A DNA stretch of 64,000 bases. Source: Burkholderiaceae bacterium (GTDB lineage: Bacteria > Pseudomonadota > Gammaproteobacteria > Burkholderiales > Burkholderiaceae_C). The first letter of the stretch is position 1, and each line of letters begins with the position of its first letter. The stretch spans positions 496,001-560,000 of the forward strand of contig JAGOPK010000001.1 in the NCBI GenBank assembly GCA_017992055.1, read 5' to 3'. Below the pieces are notes generated by a model. The model did not search any database. It was given only the letters and a program-made list of their open reading frames with translations, and was not told the DNA's origin. This document shows, piece by piece, positions 16,099 to 24,723 of this stretch. A program made the translations under genes and the position numbers.

Positions 16099-17127
16099 GT
16101 GTCCAGTCTGATTGAGCAGGCGGCCGAACGGCTGGCCCAGATTCGCCAGGCCGGCATCGAGCTGCCGGAAGACGTGGTGCCGCCGACGCAGGCCGCTGCA
16201 GTCAAGGTGGCTGAGGTGGCCGAGGTGCCCGTGCAGCCTCCGGTGGCGGCGTCCGGTCGTGGCGATGCGCCCGCGGGCATGCCGCCACCGGTGTCCAAGC
16301 AGGTGGCGCTGGATCTGGACAGCCTGGCCCGGCAGTCCTTTCTGGTGCCGGCGGCACCACGCTCCCATCTGGCCGACCAGTTCCGCGTCATCAAGCGGCC
16401 GTTGATCGCCAATGCCACCGGCAAGGGCGAGGTGGCGGTGCACCACGCCAACCTGATCATGGTGACCAGCGCCCTGCCCGGGGAGGGCAAGAGCTTCACC
16501 GCCATCAACCTGGCGATGAGCATCGCCTCGGAGCTCGACCACACGGTCATGCTGGTCGATGCCGACGTGGCCAAGCCGTCCATCCTGCGCAAGCTGAGCC
16601 TCGACGAGGCCCCGGGCCTGCTGGATCTGCTGGTGGGCAAGGCCCAGGTGCAGGACGTGCTGCTGCGCACCAACATCGAGAAGCTCACCCTGCTGCCCAG
16701 CGGGCGGCCCCATCCCAAGTCGACCGAGCTGCTGGCCAGCGATGCCATGCGCCAGCTGCTCGACGATCTGGCCTCGCGCTACCCGGACCGCATCATCATC
16801 TTCGACTCGCCGCCGTTGTTGCTGACCACGGAATCGCGTGTGCTGGCCAGCCAGATGGGCCAGGTCGTGATGGTGGTGCATGCCGGCAAGACCTTGCAGT
16901 CCGATGTGACCCATGCCCTGTCGGCCATCGAGAGCTGTCCGATCCGTCTGATGCTGCTGAACCAGGTGCGGTCGACCCTGCGTGGCGACTATGGATACGG
17001 CGGCGGTCGCGGCTACGGCTATGGATACGGCTATGGTTATGGCTATGGCGAATCCGCCGGCGAGGCGGAGCCTGGCAACGGTCCGGCCGCCGATGCCGCG
17101 GGCGGCCAGGCCTCGGGGCGCTCGTGA
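16099..17127 (+). CDS. XrtA-associated tyrosine autokinase (BY-kinase)
   Basis: A 342-residue kinase with a Walker A motif SALPGEGKSFTAINLAMS (about 130-147), Walker A' MLVDADVAKPS, and Walker B IIIFDSPPLLL, all typical of bacterial tyrosine kinases of the Wzc/CapB type. The C-terminus holds an unusual pure Gly-Tyr tract, (GY)6 from residue 305, as the probable autophosphorylation cluster. It starts at GTG 16099, four bases after the chain-length gene. Phosphorylation of the tail is expected to control interaction with the Wzz partner. The stop overlaps the next start (GTGA). Confidence 0.92.
   Translation: MSSLIEQAAERLAQIRQAGIELPEDVVPPTQAAAVKVAEVAEVPVQPPVAASGRGDAPAGMPPPVSKQVALDLDSLARQSFLVPAAPRSHLADQFRVIKRPLIANATGKGEVAVHHANLIMVTSALPGEGKSFTAINLAMSIASELDHTVMLVDADVAKPSILRKLSLDEAPGLLDLLVGKAQVQDVLLRTNIEKLTLLPSGRPHPKSTELLASDAMRQLLDDLASRYPDRIIIFDSPPLLLTTESRVLASQMGQVVMVVHAGKTLQSDVTHALSAIESCPIRLMLLNQVRSTLRGDYGYGGGRGYGYGYGYGYGYGESAGEAEPGNGPAADAAGGQASGRS
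17011..17046 (+). repeat. Gly-Tyr codon tandem repeat in the tyrosine kinase gene
   Basis: Six consecutive Gly-Tyr dipeptides are encoded by near-identical 6-base units (GGC TAC/TAT with GGA and GGT variants). The third-position variation shows the tract is under coding selection and is not a very recent slippage product, although length change by slippage remains likely between strains. Confidence 0.8.
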
Positions 17128-18674
17128 GGCCTGGTTCGGCCGTCTGCCGACCGCCTGCTCCACGACGCCTGGCCCGGGCGTGCGTGGCACTGGGGGTCCT
17201 GGGCCTGGCGGCACCGGTGCTGGCGCAGTCGACGTCGGGTGGCGGCTGGCGCGTGCAGCCCGAGGTGACCTTGCAGCAGTCCTTCACCGACAACGTGCGG
17301 CTGGCCGCCACCGACACGCAGTCCGAGGCCATCACCGAAGTCCGGGCGGGTTTCAGTGCGCGCGGCCGGTCGTCGTCCACGCAGGGCAGCCTGCGTTACG
17401 CCCTGTCGAGCTTCGCGTACCAGAACGGCACCGCGCCGCGCAGCCACCAGAACTCGCTCAACGCCAATCTGGAGAGCGAACTGGTGGACAAGCAGGGTTT
17501 CGTCACCCTGGCGGCCAGCATCGCCCAGTCCACCGTGTCGGCATTCGGCGCCCTGGGCGAATCGGCCACCCTGGTCCAGGCCAACAGCACCGAGGTGCGC
17601 AGCCTGCGGATCAATCCGCGCTGGACCGGCCTGCTGGCGCCGACGCTGGACTACAACGTCGCGGCCGATTTCAACGCATCCGACACCTCGGATGGCACCG
17701 TGGGACGGAGCCTGTCGTCGACCTACACCGCCAATGTGGTCAGCGACTCCGGCGGAGCCATCAACTGGGACCTGGGTGGCACCCGGGTCCAGTCCGGCTT
17801 CGGCAATGGTGGCCGGCGCAGCAGCAGTGACCGTCTGACCGGGCGGGTCCGCTGGCGCATCGTCGATCTCGATCTGGAAACCTACGCAAGCGGTGGCTCC
17901 GAGAGATCCAACCAGGTCAGCAGCGAACGCCAGTCCCATGCCACCTGGGGCCTGGGCGGTGCCTGGGTGCCATCACCCAGGATGCGTGTCGGGCTGGACC
18001 TCGAAGACCGGCCGTTCGGCACCACGCACAAGCTGGCCCTGCTGTACCGCTGGCCCATGACCACGGTGCAACTGTCCAGCACGCGTGCGCTGTCGACCAG
18101 TGCCACCACGCTGAGGGCGGGAGCGGCTTCCACGGTCTACCAGCTGATCGACGCGCAGTTCCAGGCCAGCGAGCCCGACCCGGTGCGCCGGGCCGAGCTG
18201 GTGGAGGCCTATCTGCGCGACAACGGCCTGTCCGGTGCCGATCTGGTGGTCAGCAATCTGCTGACCTCGGCCAGTTCGCTGCAGACCAACCAGACGCTGT
18301 CGGTGGCCCTGCGCGGCACGCGCAGTTCTCTGGTGCTGAACCTGGGCCATGGTGTGTCGCGCCGCATCGATCGATCGTCCAGCGTGAGCGACGACCTGAG
18401 CAGTGCTTCCGAGGTGGTGCAGGACTCGGCCAGCGCGCAATGGACGCATCGTCTGACGCCGCACCTGGGTGTCACTGCCGAGCTGGCGATGCAGCGCAAC
18501 CACGGAGACCTGCCCACCCAGTTCAGCCAGCAGCGTTCGGCCACCTTGCGCGCCAGCGGACGCTGGACCAAAGAGCTGAGCTGGACGCTTTCTGCCCGTC
18601 GTGCGCTGTACCAGACGGCCACCAGCCCGTATGCGGACCGGCTGATCACCGGCTCGATCAGCGCGCGGTTCTAG
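17124..18674 (+). CDS. XrtA/PEP-CTERM-associated outer-membrane beta-barrel protein
   Basis: A 516-residue protein with a signal peptide (about 1-35, cleavage near VLAQS) and a long array of amphipathic strands ending in the aromatic-terminal GSISARF. Motifs such as VQPEVTLQQSFTDNVRLA and LNPRW-like strands fit the PEP-CTERM-associated barrel family (TIGR03016 type, from memory). It starts at GTG 17124 overlapping the kinase stop. Its fixed place between the kinase and the AAA ATPase in exosortase A loci suggests a dedicated outer-membrane component of EPS secretion, perhaps in place of an AlgE/PelB-like porin. Confidence 0.87.
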   Translation: MRPGSAVCRPPAPRRLARACVALGVLGLAAPVLAQSTSGGGWRVQPEVTLQQSFTDNVRLAATDTQSEAITEVRAGFSARGRSSSTQGSLRYALSSFAYQNGTAPRSHQNSLNANLESELVDKQGFVTLAASIAQSTVSAFGALGESATLVQANSTEVRSLRINPRWTGLLAPTLDYNVAADFNASDTSDGTVGRSLSSTYTANVVSDSGGAINWDLGGTRVQSGFGNGGRRSSSDRLTGRVRWRIVDLDLETYASGGSERSNQVSSERQSHATWGLGGAWVPSPRMRVGLDLEDRPFGTTHKLALLYRWPMTTVQLSSTRALSTSATTLRAGAASTVYQLIDAQFQASEPDPVRRAELVEAYLRDNGLSGADLVVSNLLTSASSLQTNQTLSVALRGTRSSLVLNLGHGVSRRIDRSSSVSDDLSSASEVVQDSASAQWTHRLTPHLGVTAELAMQRNHGDLPTQFSQQRSATLRASGRWTKELSWTLSARRALYQTATSPYADRLITGSISARF

Positions 18675-18682
18675 GACGCCCC

Positions 18683-19885
18683 ATGTACGAACAGTTCTAC
18701 GGGCTCAGCAGCAAGCCCTTCCAGCTCAACCCCGACCCGAGCTTCTACTTCGGCAGCAAGCAGCACCGGCGCGCCAAGGCCTATCTGGACTATGGCGTCT
18801 CGCGCAACGAGGGCTTCATCGTCATCACCGGCGAGATCGGCGCCGGCAAGACCACGCTGCTGCGCACGCTGATCGAAAGCCTGCATGGCAGCAATGTCGT
18901 GGTCGGCCACCTGGTCACCACCCAGCTCGGCGCCGAGGACACGCTGCGCATGGTCGGCGCGTCGTTCGGCTTCAAGGTCAAGGACGTGCCCAAGAGCGAG
19001 CTGCTGATCACGCTCGAGGCCTTTCTGATCAGCCAGACCAGCAAGGGCAAGCGCTGCCTGCTGATCGTCGACGAGGCGCAGAACCTGACGCCGCGCGCGG
19101 TGGAAGAGCTGCGCATGCTGAGCAACTTCCAGTTCGGCAACCAGGCGTTGATGCAGAGCTTCCTGGTTGGTCAGCCCGAGTTCCGCGAGATCCTGCAGCG
19201 GCCCGAGATGGAGCAGTTCCGCCAGCGCGTGGCGGCCACCTGCCACATCGGGCCGATGGACCGCGACGAGACCCAGCACTACATCGAGCACCGGCTCAAG
19301 TGCGCCGGCGCCACCGACAAGCCCAGCTTCGAGCCGGCCTGCTTCGACGTCATCCACAAGGCCAGCGGCGGCATCCCGCGGCGCATCAACTCGATCTGCG
19401 ACCGCGTGCTGCTGGCCGGCTTCCTGGGCAACAAGACCCATCTGGAAGCGGCCGATGTCGAGGAGGTGGTTCGCGAGTTCGCCCAGGAAGCGGCCGTGCC
19501 CCTGTCGCGTGCCGTGCCGGCCGCGCCGCTGGCCGCCGACAGCATGCCGGCCGAGCTGTCGCCCGCCGGCCCGACCACCGCCGCCGCGGTGCTGGACGTG
19601 GACCTGGGCAAGCTGCAGCTCGATCCGGCCGCCGCCGACACCATGTCGCGCCAGCTCAACCGCCTGGCCGCCGAGCACCGCGGCGACCAGTTGCAGCGGC
19701 TGGAGCGGCACATGCTCCGGCTGGAGCGCACCAATCTGCAGATCCTCACGCTGATGCAGCAGCTGGTGGCCGCCGTCAAGCAGCCGCAGGCCCAGACGAC
19801 GCCCGCCGGCCCGACGGCATCCGCCACGCCCCCGGCCGCCGAGGGCCTGGCCCAGCCTGCCCCCCCAAGCGAGGGGGCACAGTAG
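18683..19885 (+). CDS. XrtA/PEP-CTERM system-associated AAA ATPase (ExeA-like)
   Basis: A 400-residue ATPase beginning MYEQFYGLSSKPFQLNPDP, the signature of ExeA/GspA-type AAA proteins. It has Walker A GEIGAGKTTLL (about 49-59), Walker B CLLIVDEAQNL and a sensor region GGIPRRINSICDR. The last 130 residues are an Ala/Pro-rich linker with a short coiled-coil (LQRLERHMLRLERTNLQIL), probably a partner-binding tail. The start is ATG 18683, eight bases after the barrel stop. It probably powers assembly of the secretion apparatus at the inner membrane. The actual partner is unknown. Confidence 0.9.
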   Translation: MYEQFYGLSSKPFQLNPDPSFYFGSKQHRRAKAYLDYGVSRNEGFIVITGEIGAGKTTLLRTLIESLHGSNVVVGHLVTTQLGAEDTLRMVGASFGFKVKDVPKSELLITLEAFLISQTSKGKRCLLIVDEAQNLTPRAVEELRMLSNFQFGNQALMQSFLVGQPEFREILQRPEMEQFRQRVAATCHIGPMDRDETQHYIEHRLKCAGATDKPSFEPACFDVIHKASGGIPRRINSICDRVLLAGFLGNKTHLEAADVEEVVREFAQEAAVPLSRAVPAAPLAADSMPAELSPAGPTTAAAVLDVDLGKLQLDPAAADTMSRQLNRLAAEHRGDQLQRLERHMLRLERTNLQILTLMQQLVAAVKQPQAQTTPAGPTASATPPAAEGLAQPAPPSEGAQ

Positions 19886-19955
19886 TTCACGGCAGCTGTT
19901 CACGGGGCGGCAAGATCGCCGCCGACCTGTCGTTTTCCCGGAGTCCAATACGCGC

Positions 19956-20852
19956 ATGGACCGCCCCGCCATCACCAACGCCCTGAGCATCGACGTCGAG
20001 GACTATTTCCAGGTCTCGGCCATGGCGCCCTACATCGCCCGCAGCGCCTGGGACAGCCACGAGTGCCGCGTCGAGGCCAATGTCGACCGCCTGCTGGCCC
20101 TGCTGGCCCAACACGACGTGCAAGCGACCTTCTTCACGCTGGGCTGGATGGCCGAGCGCTATCCGGCCATGGTGCGGCGCATCGTCGCCGGCGGCCACGA
20201 GCTGGCCAGCCATGGCCATGGCCACGAGCGGGTCAGCGACCTCAGCCCCGAGGCCTTCCGCCAGGACTTGCTGCGCGCCAAGGGCCTGCTGGAAGACATC
20301 GGCGGCGTGCGCGTGCTGGGCTACCGCGCGCCCAGCTTCTCCATCGGCGCCGGCAATCTGTGGGCCTTCGACGTGCTGCGCGACACCGGCCACCGCTACA
20401 GCTCCAGCCTGTTCCCGATCGCCCACGACCACTACGGCATGCCCGAGGCGCCGCGCTTTGCGCACCCGGTGCGCGACGGCCTGCTGGAGGTGCCGGCCAC
20501 CACCGTGCACCTGGTCGGGCGCAACCTGCCCTGCAGCGGTGGCGGCTGGTTCCGCCTGCTGCCCTATGCCGCCTCGCGCTGGATGATCCGCCGCGTCAAT
20601 GCAGTGGATGGCCAGGCGGCGGTGTTCTACCTGCACCCCTGGGAGGTCGATCCCGGCCAGCCGCGGGTTCCGGGCATCGACGCCAAGACGCGCTTTCGCC
20701 ACTACGTCAACCTCGACCGTGTGCATGGCCGGCTGGATGCGCTGCTGCGCGACTTCCGCTGGGGGCGCATGGACCAGGTGTTCCTGGGCGCCGGCGCACA
20801 GGCGGCGCAGACCCCCGTCGCGGCGCGGGCGGTCCAGCCCGCCGCGGCGTGA
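19956..20852 (+). CDS. XrtA-associated polysaccharide deacetylase (NodB + DUF3473)
   Basis: A 298-residue protein with a NodB homology domain. The first Asp motif is LSIDVEDYFQVS and the metal-binding His pair lies in ELASHGHGHERV. YRAPSFSIGAGN carries the conserved Arg/Pro motif, and the His near the end (YLHPWEVD) is the usual catalytic-base region. The C-terminal 70 residues match DUF3473. There is no signal peptide, so it probably works at the cytoplasmic face of the membrane. It follows a 70-base gap after the ATPase gene. That gap holds a GC-rich hairpin at 19906-19923 without a T-run. Its stop overlaps the next gene's GTG. Confidence 0.92.
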   Translation: MDRPAITNALSIDVEDYFQVSAMAPYIARSAWDSHECRVEANVDRLLALLAQHDVQATFFTLGWMAERYPAMVRRIVAGGHELASHGHGHERVSDLSPEAFRQDLLRAKGLLEDIGGVRVLGYRAPSFSIGAGNLWAFDVLRDTGHRYSSSLFPIAHDHYGMPEAPRFAHPVRDGLLEVPATTVHLVGRNLPCSGGGWFRLLPYAASRWMIRRVNAVDGQAAVFYLHPWEVDPGQPRVPGIDAKTRFRHYVNLDRVHGRLDALLRDFRWGRMDQVFLGAGAQAAQTPVAARAVQPAAA

Positions 20853-21916
20853 GCGGCACAGCGGCGGCCGTGGCCGCCACCGTGCAGGTCCGCCGCCTGG
20901 CGGAGGCCGACGACGCCCAGTCGCGCCGCTGGGACGAGTTCGTCTTCGCCTGCCCGCAGGCCAGCTTCTTCCACCGCGCCGGCTGGCAGCGTGTGATCCG
21001 GCGCGTGTTCGGCCACGACACGCAGTTCCTGTACGCCGAGCGCGACGGCCACATCGTCGGCGTGCTGCCGCTGGCGCGCGTCCACAGCTGGTTGTTCGGG
21101 CATTCGCTGGTCAGCCTGCCGTTTGCCGTCTATGGCGGCGTGGCGGCGATGGACGACGAGGCCGCCGACGCGCTGGAGCGCGAGGCCCAGGCGATTGCCC
21201 AGCAGGCCGGCGTCGAGCACCTGGAGCTGCGCCATGTGCAGCGCCGCCACGACGACTGGCCGCTGCAGGACCTGTACGTCACCTTCCGCAAGAGCATCGT
21301 GGCCGACGACGAGGCCAACATGGCGGCCATCCCGCGCAAGCAGCGGGCGATGGTGCGCAAGGGCATCAAGAACGAGCTGCGCAGCGAGATCGATGCCGGC
21401 GTCGACCGCTTCTTCGCGCTGTTTGCCGACAATGTGCACCGCCACGGTACGCCGGCCCTGCCCAAGCGATGGTTCCAGGCCCTGCGCGACGAGTTTGGCG
21501 ACGACTGCGAATGCCTGACCGTGGTGACGCCCGACGGCCGGCCGCTGTCGGTGGTGATGAGCTTCTACTTCCGCAACGAGGTGCTGCCCTATTACGCCGG
21601 CGACCATGTGGATGCGCGTGATCTGGCGGCCAACGACTTCAAGTACTGGGAGCTGATGCGCCGGGCCGCGGCGCGCGGCATCACGGTCTTCGACTACGGC
21701 CGCAGCAAGGTCGGCACCGGGCCCTACAGCTTCAAGAAGAACTGGGGCTTCGAGCCCACGCCGCTGCACTACGAGTACCGGCTGTACAAGCGCGACAGCG
21801 TGCCCCAGAACAACCCGAACAACGCCAAGTACAAGCTGCTGATCGCGACCTGGCGGCGCATGCCCATCGCCCTGGCCAACTGGCTGGGCCCGTTTGTCGT
21901 GCGCAACCTGGGCTGA
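20849..21916 (+). CDS. FemAB-like (GNAT fold) XrtA/PEP-CTERM-associated protein
   Basis: A 355-residue protein of the FemAB/BioF2-like acetyltransferase superfamily: an N-terminal QASFFHRAGWQRVIRRVFG motif, a central helix with IPRKQRAMVRKGIKN, and the C-terminal block YWELMRRAAARGITVFDYG leading to GTGPYSFKKNWGFEP. The translation start is GTG 20849 inside the deacetylase stop. The frame is open far upstream, but only as a shadow of the deacetylase. These proteins are constant members of exosortase A loci and are thought to add an aminoacyl or acyl group to a sugar, although no reaction has been shown. Confidence 0.9.
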   Translation: MSGTAAAVAATVQVRRLAEADDAQSRRWDEFVFACPQASFFHRAGWQRVIRRVFGHDTQFLYAERDGHIVGVLPLARVHSWLFGHSLVSLPFAVYGGVAAMDDEAADALEREAQAIAQQAGVEHLELRHVQRRHDDWPLQDLYVTFRKSIVADDEANMAAIPRKQRAMVRKGIKNELRSEIDAGVDRFFALFADNVHRHGTPALPKRWFQALRDEFGDDCECLTVVTPDGRPLSVVMSFYFRNEVLPYYAGDHVDARDLAANDFKYWELMRRAAARGITVFDYGRSKVGTGPYSFKKNWGFEPTPLHYEYRLYKRDSVPQNNPNNAKYKLLIATWRRMPIALANWLGPFVVRNLG

Positions 21917-21932
21917 ACGGCCACAGTCCGTC

Positions 21933-23162
21933 ATGGCCAAGCTGCTGTACCTGGTGCACCGCCTGCCCTATCCGCCGGACAAGGGCGACAAGGTGCGCTC
22001 CTACCACCTGCTCAAGCACCTGCTGGCGCAGCACGAGGTGCACCTGGGCAGCTTCATCGATGACCCCGAGGATGAGCGGCATGTGCCGGCCCTGCAGGCG
22101 CTGTGCGCCAGCACCTGCCTGCGGCCGCTGCAGCCGCGCAGCGCCAAGCTGAAGAGCCTGTCGGGCCTGGCCACCGGCGAGGCGCTGACGCTGCGCTACT
22201 ACGACGATGCCCGGCTCGATGCCTGGGTGGCCGAGACGCTGGCGCGCGAGGCCATCGATGCCATCGTCGTGTTCTCGTCGTCGATGATGCCCTATGCCCA
22301 GCGGCACGCGGCCGGCCGGCCGGTGCTGCTGGACCTGGTGGACGTGGACTCGGCCAAGTGGACCCAGTACGCGCACAACCATGCCTGGCCGCTGTCCTGG
22401 CTGTACCGGCGCGAGGGCGCGCGCCTGCTGGCCTACGAGCGCCAGGCGGTGGCCGCGGCCACCGCCTCCTTCCTGGTCACCGCACAGGAGGTGGCGCTGT
22501 TCGAGCGCCTGGCGCCCGAGTGCCGCGGCCGCGTGACGGCGGTGGCCAATGGCGTCGATGCCGAGTTCTTCGCGCCCGATGCGTCGCGGCCGTCGCCGTT
22601 TGCGCCCGACGAGCTGCCCATCGTCTTCACCGGCGCGATGGACTACTGGCCCAACATCGATGCCGTGACCTGGTTCGTGCAGGACATGCTGCCGGCGCTG
22701 CGCCAGCGCCATCCCGCGCTGCGCTTCCACATCGTCGGCCGTGCGCCGACGCCGGCGGTGCGCGCCCTGGCCGGGCCGGCCGTCAGCGTCACCGGCACCG
22801 TGCCCGATGTGCGACCGTATCTGCAGCATGCCGCCGCGGTGGTGGCGCCGCTGCGGCTGGCGCGTGGCGTGCAGAACAAGGTGCTGGAGGCGATGGCGAT
22901 GGGCAAGGCGGTGGTCTGCGCGCGCAGCTGCGTGCAGGCCATCGGTGATCCGGCGCAGGTGCCGCTGTGCCCGGCCGAGACGGCCGCCGACCACCTCGAA
23001 CAGCTGCTGCGTCTGCTGGAGCAGGCCCCGTCCGCCCAGGCCCTGGGCCTGGCCGCCCGCCGCCATGTGCTGGCCCACTACAGCTGGCCCGCGCGGCTGG
23101 CTGGCGTGGATGTCGCGCTGCAACATGCCTGCCGCACCAATCTGAGCGTCGAACCCGCATGA
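21933..23162 (+). CDS. glycosyltransferase family 4, PEP-CTERM/XrtA-associated (TIGR03087 type)
   Basis: A 409-residue GT-B glycosyltransferase. The N-terminal acceptor domain starts LLYLVHRLPYPPDKGDKVRSY, split here as the family signature RLPYPPDKGDKVRS. The C-terminal nucleotide-sugar domain has VFTGAMDYWPNIDAV and the glutamate motif NKVLEAMAMGKAVV. It uses ATG 21933, 16 bases after the FemAB-like stop. Its stop overlaps the ATG of the exosortase gene (ATGA), so the two are translationally coupled. It is cytoplasmic or membrane-associated and adds one sugar of the EPS repeat. Confidence 0.92.
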   Translation: MAKLLYLVHRLPYPPDKGDKVRSYHLLKHLLAQHEVHLGSFIDDPEDERHVPALQALCASTCLRPLQPRSAKLKSLSGLATGEALTLRYYDDARLDAWVAETLAREAIDAIVVFSSSMMPYAQRHAAGRPVLLDLVDVDSAKWTQYAHNHAWPLSWLYRREGARLLAYERQAVAAATASFLVTAQEVALFERLAPECRGRVTAVANGVDAEFFAPDASRPSPFAPDELPIVFTGAMDYWPNIDAVTWFVQDMLPALRQRHPALRFHIVGRAPTPAVRALAGPAVSVTGTVPDVRPYLQHAAAVVAPLRLARGVQNKVLEAMAMGKAVVCARSCVQAIGDPAQVPLCPAETAADHLEQLLRLLEQAPSAQALGLAARRHVLAHYSWPARLAGVDVALQHACRTNLSVEPA

Positions 23163-24721
23163 ACTCCCTTGCGCTGACCTTTCCCCGGCTGTCGCCGGCC
23201 TGGCGCCTGCCCGGGCTGAGCCTGGCGATCTACTGGCTGCTGGTGCTGGTCGTCTACCGCGAGTCGTTTGCCTCGATGGTGGCGATCTGGGACCGCTCCG
23301 AGACCTACACCCATGCCTATGTGGTGCCGCCCATCGTGCTGTGGCTGATCTGGCGCCAGCGGGCTGCGCTGGCCCTGTTGCAGCCCCGGCCCGTGCCCTG
23401 GCTGGCCCTGCCGCTGGCGGCCGTGGCCCTGCTGTGGTGGGTGGCCGACCGGGTGGTGGTGAATGCCGCCGAGCACTTCTCGTTGGTGGCCATGCTGGTG
23501 GCCGGCGTGCCGCTGCTGCTGGGCTGGCGCATCACCTGGCAGCTGCTGTTCCCGCTGGGGTTTTCGTTCTTCGCCGTGCCCTTCGGCGACTTCCTGACGC
23601 CGCTGCTGATGCAGCACACCGCCGATTTCACCGTCTCGGCGCTGCGCCTGTCGGGCATTCCGGTCTACCGCGAAGGCCTGCAGTTCGTGATCCCGTCGGG
23701 CCATTGGTCGGTGGTCGAGGCCTGCAGCGGCATCCGCTACCTGATGGCCTCGTTCATGGTCGGCACGCTGTTCGCGTACCTCAACTACCGCAGCCCGCTG
23801 CGGCGCTGGGTGTTCGTGGCCGTGTCCATCATCGTGCCCATCCTGGCCAACTGGCTGCGCGCCTACATGATCGTGATGCTGGGCCATCTGTCCGGCAACA
23901 CCATCGCCACCGGTGTGGACCACCTGGTCTATGGCTGGGTGTTTTTCGGCATCATCATCACCGCGCTGTTTTTCATTGGTGCGCGCTGGGCCGAGCCCGA
24001 TGAGGCGCTGGCATCGGTGGCTGCGGGTGATGCCTCTGCATCGGCGATGGGCCGGCCGGTCTGGCAGGCCCTGGCCGCGGTGCTGGCGCTGGCAGCGGTG
24101 CTGTGGACGCAACTGCTGGGCACGCGCGAGCCGCCTTCGGCTTCGACCCGGGCTGAGATGCCCGCGCACCTGAGCGGCGGCTGGGTGCAGGACGATGCGG
24201 CGCTGACCGGCTGGCGGCCGGTGTATGCCGGGGCCGCCGCGCAGTTGCACCGTGCCTACCGCGATGGTCAGGGCGCCATCGGTGTGCACCTGGTCTACTA
24301 TCGCAGCCAGGGTGCCGAGGCCAAGCTGATCAGCTCGACCAATGTGCTGGCGCTCAGCGACGATCCCGAGTGGCGTGTGCTGAGCCAGCGTGTGCGATCG
24401 CTGCCCGACGGCAGCGCCTGGCAGTCGGCCCTGCTGACGGGCCAGCGCGACGCCACCGGTGCGGCGCGCCAGCGCCTGCTGGTGCGGCGCGTCTACTGGG
24501 TGGCCGACCGCACCACGCCCAGCGAGGTGCGGGCCAAGCTGTGGCAGGCCTGGCAACAGCTGCGTGGCCAGGCCGACGACGGGGCGGCCGTGATGCTGTC
24601 CCTGCCGGTGGAGGGGGATGGCGACGCGGCGCTGCAGCAAGCCGAGCAACGACTGGATGCCTTCGCGGTCCAGCAGTTGCCGTCCCTGCTGCAGGTGCTG
24701 GCGGTTTGGCGCGCTCGCTGA
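23159..24721 (+). CDS. xrtA: exosortase A (EpsH domain fused to EpsI domain)
   Basis: A 520-residue protein. Residues about 1-290 form the multi-pass exosortase (eight or so TM helices) with the catalytic triad visible as Cys189 in VVEACSGIRYL, Arg234 in ANWLRAYMIV and His255 in GVDHLVYGW. Residues about 300-520 form the periplasmic EpsI domain after a further TM helix. It cleaves the PEP-CTERM signal after export and probably transfers the protein to a membrane or glycan anchor. ATG 23159 overlaps the upstream glycosyltransferase stop. The open frame upstream from 22967 is a shadow. The only substrate seen in the window is the protein at 8820-9806. Confidence 0.97.
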   Translation: MNSLALTFPRLSPAWRLPGLSLAIYWLLVLVVYRESFASMVAIWDRSETYTHAYVVPPIVLWLIWRQRAALALLQPRPVPWLALPLAAVALLWWVADRVVVNAAEHFSLVAMLVAGVPLLLGWRITWQLLFPLGFSFFAVPFGDFLTPLLMQHTADFTVSALRLSGIPVYREGLQFVIPSGHWSVVEACSGIRYLMASFMVGTLFAYLNYRSPLRRWVFVAVSIIVPILANWLRAYMIVMLGHLSGNTIATGVDHLVYGWVFFGIIITALFFIGARWAEPDEALASVAAGDASASAMGRPVWQALAAVLALAAVLWTQLLGTREPPSASTRAEMPAHLSGGWVQDDAALTGWRPVYAGAAAQLHRAYRDGQGAIGVHLVYYRSQGAEAKLISSTNVLALSDDPEWRVLSQRVRSLPDGSAWQSALLTGQRDATGAARQRLLVRRVYWVADRTTPSEVRAKLWQAWQQLRGQADDGAAVMLSLPVEGDGDAALQQAEQRLDAFAVQQLPSLLQVLAVWRAR

Positions 24722-24723
24722 GC

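Noticed and set aside
19906..19923. GGCGGC-AAGATC-GCCGCC hairpin after the AAA ATPase gene as a terminator
   Set aside because: No T-run follows directly and the operon evidently continues. It is probably a chance or weak attenuating structure.
20063..20848. In-frame upstream extension of the FemAB-like gene
   Set aside because: It overlaps the deacetylase entirely and is open only because of GC bias. GTG 20849 overlaps the previous stop and gives a normal protein length.
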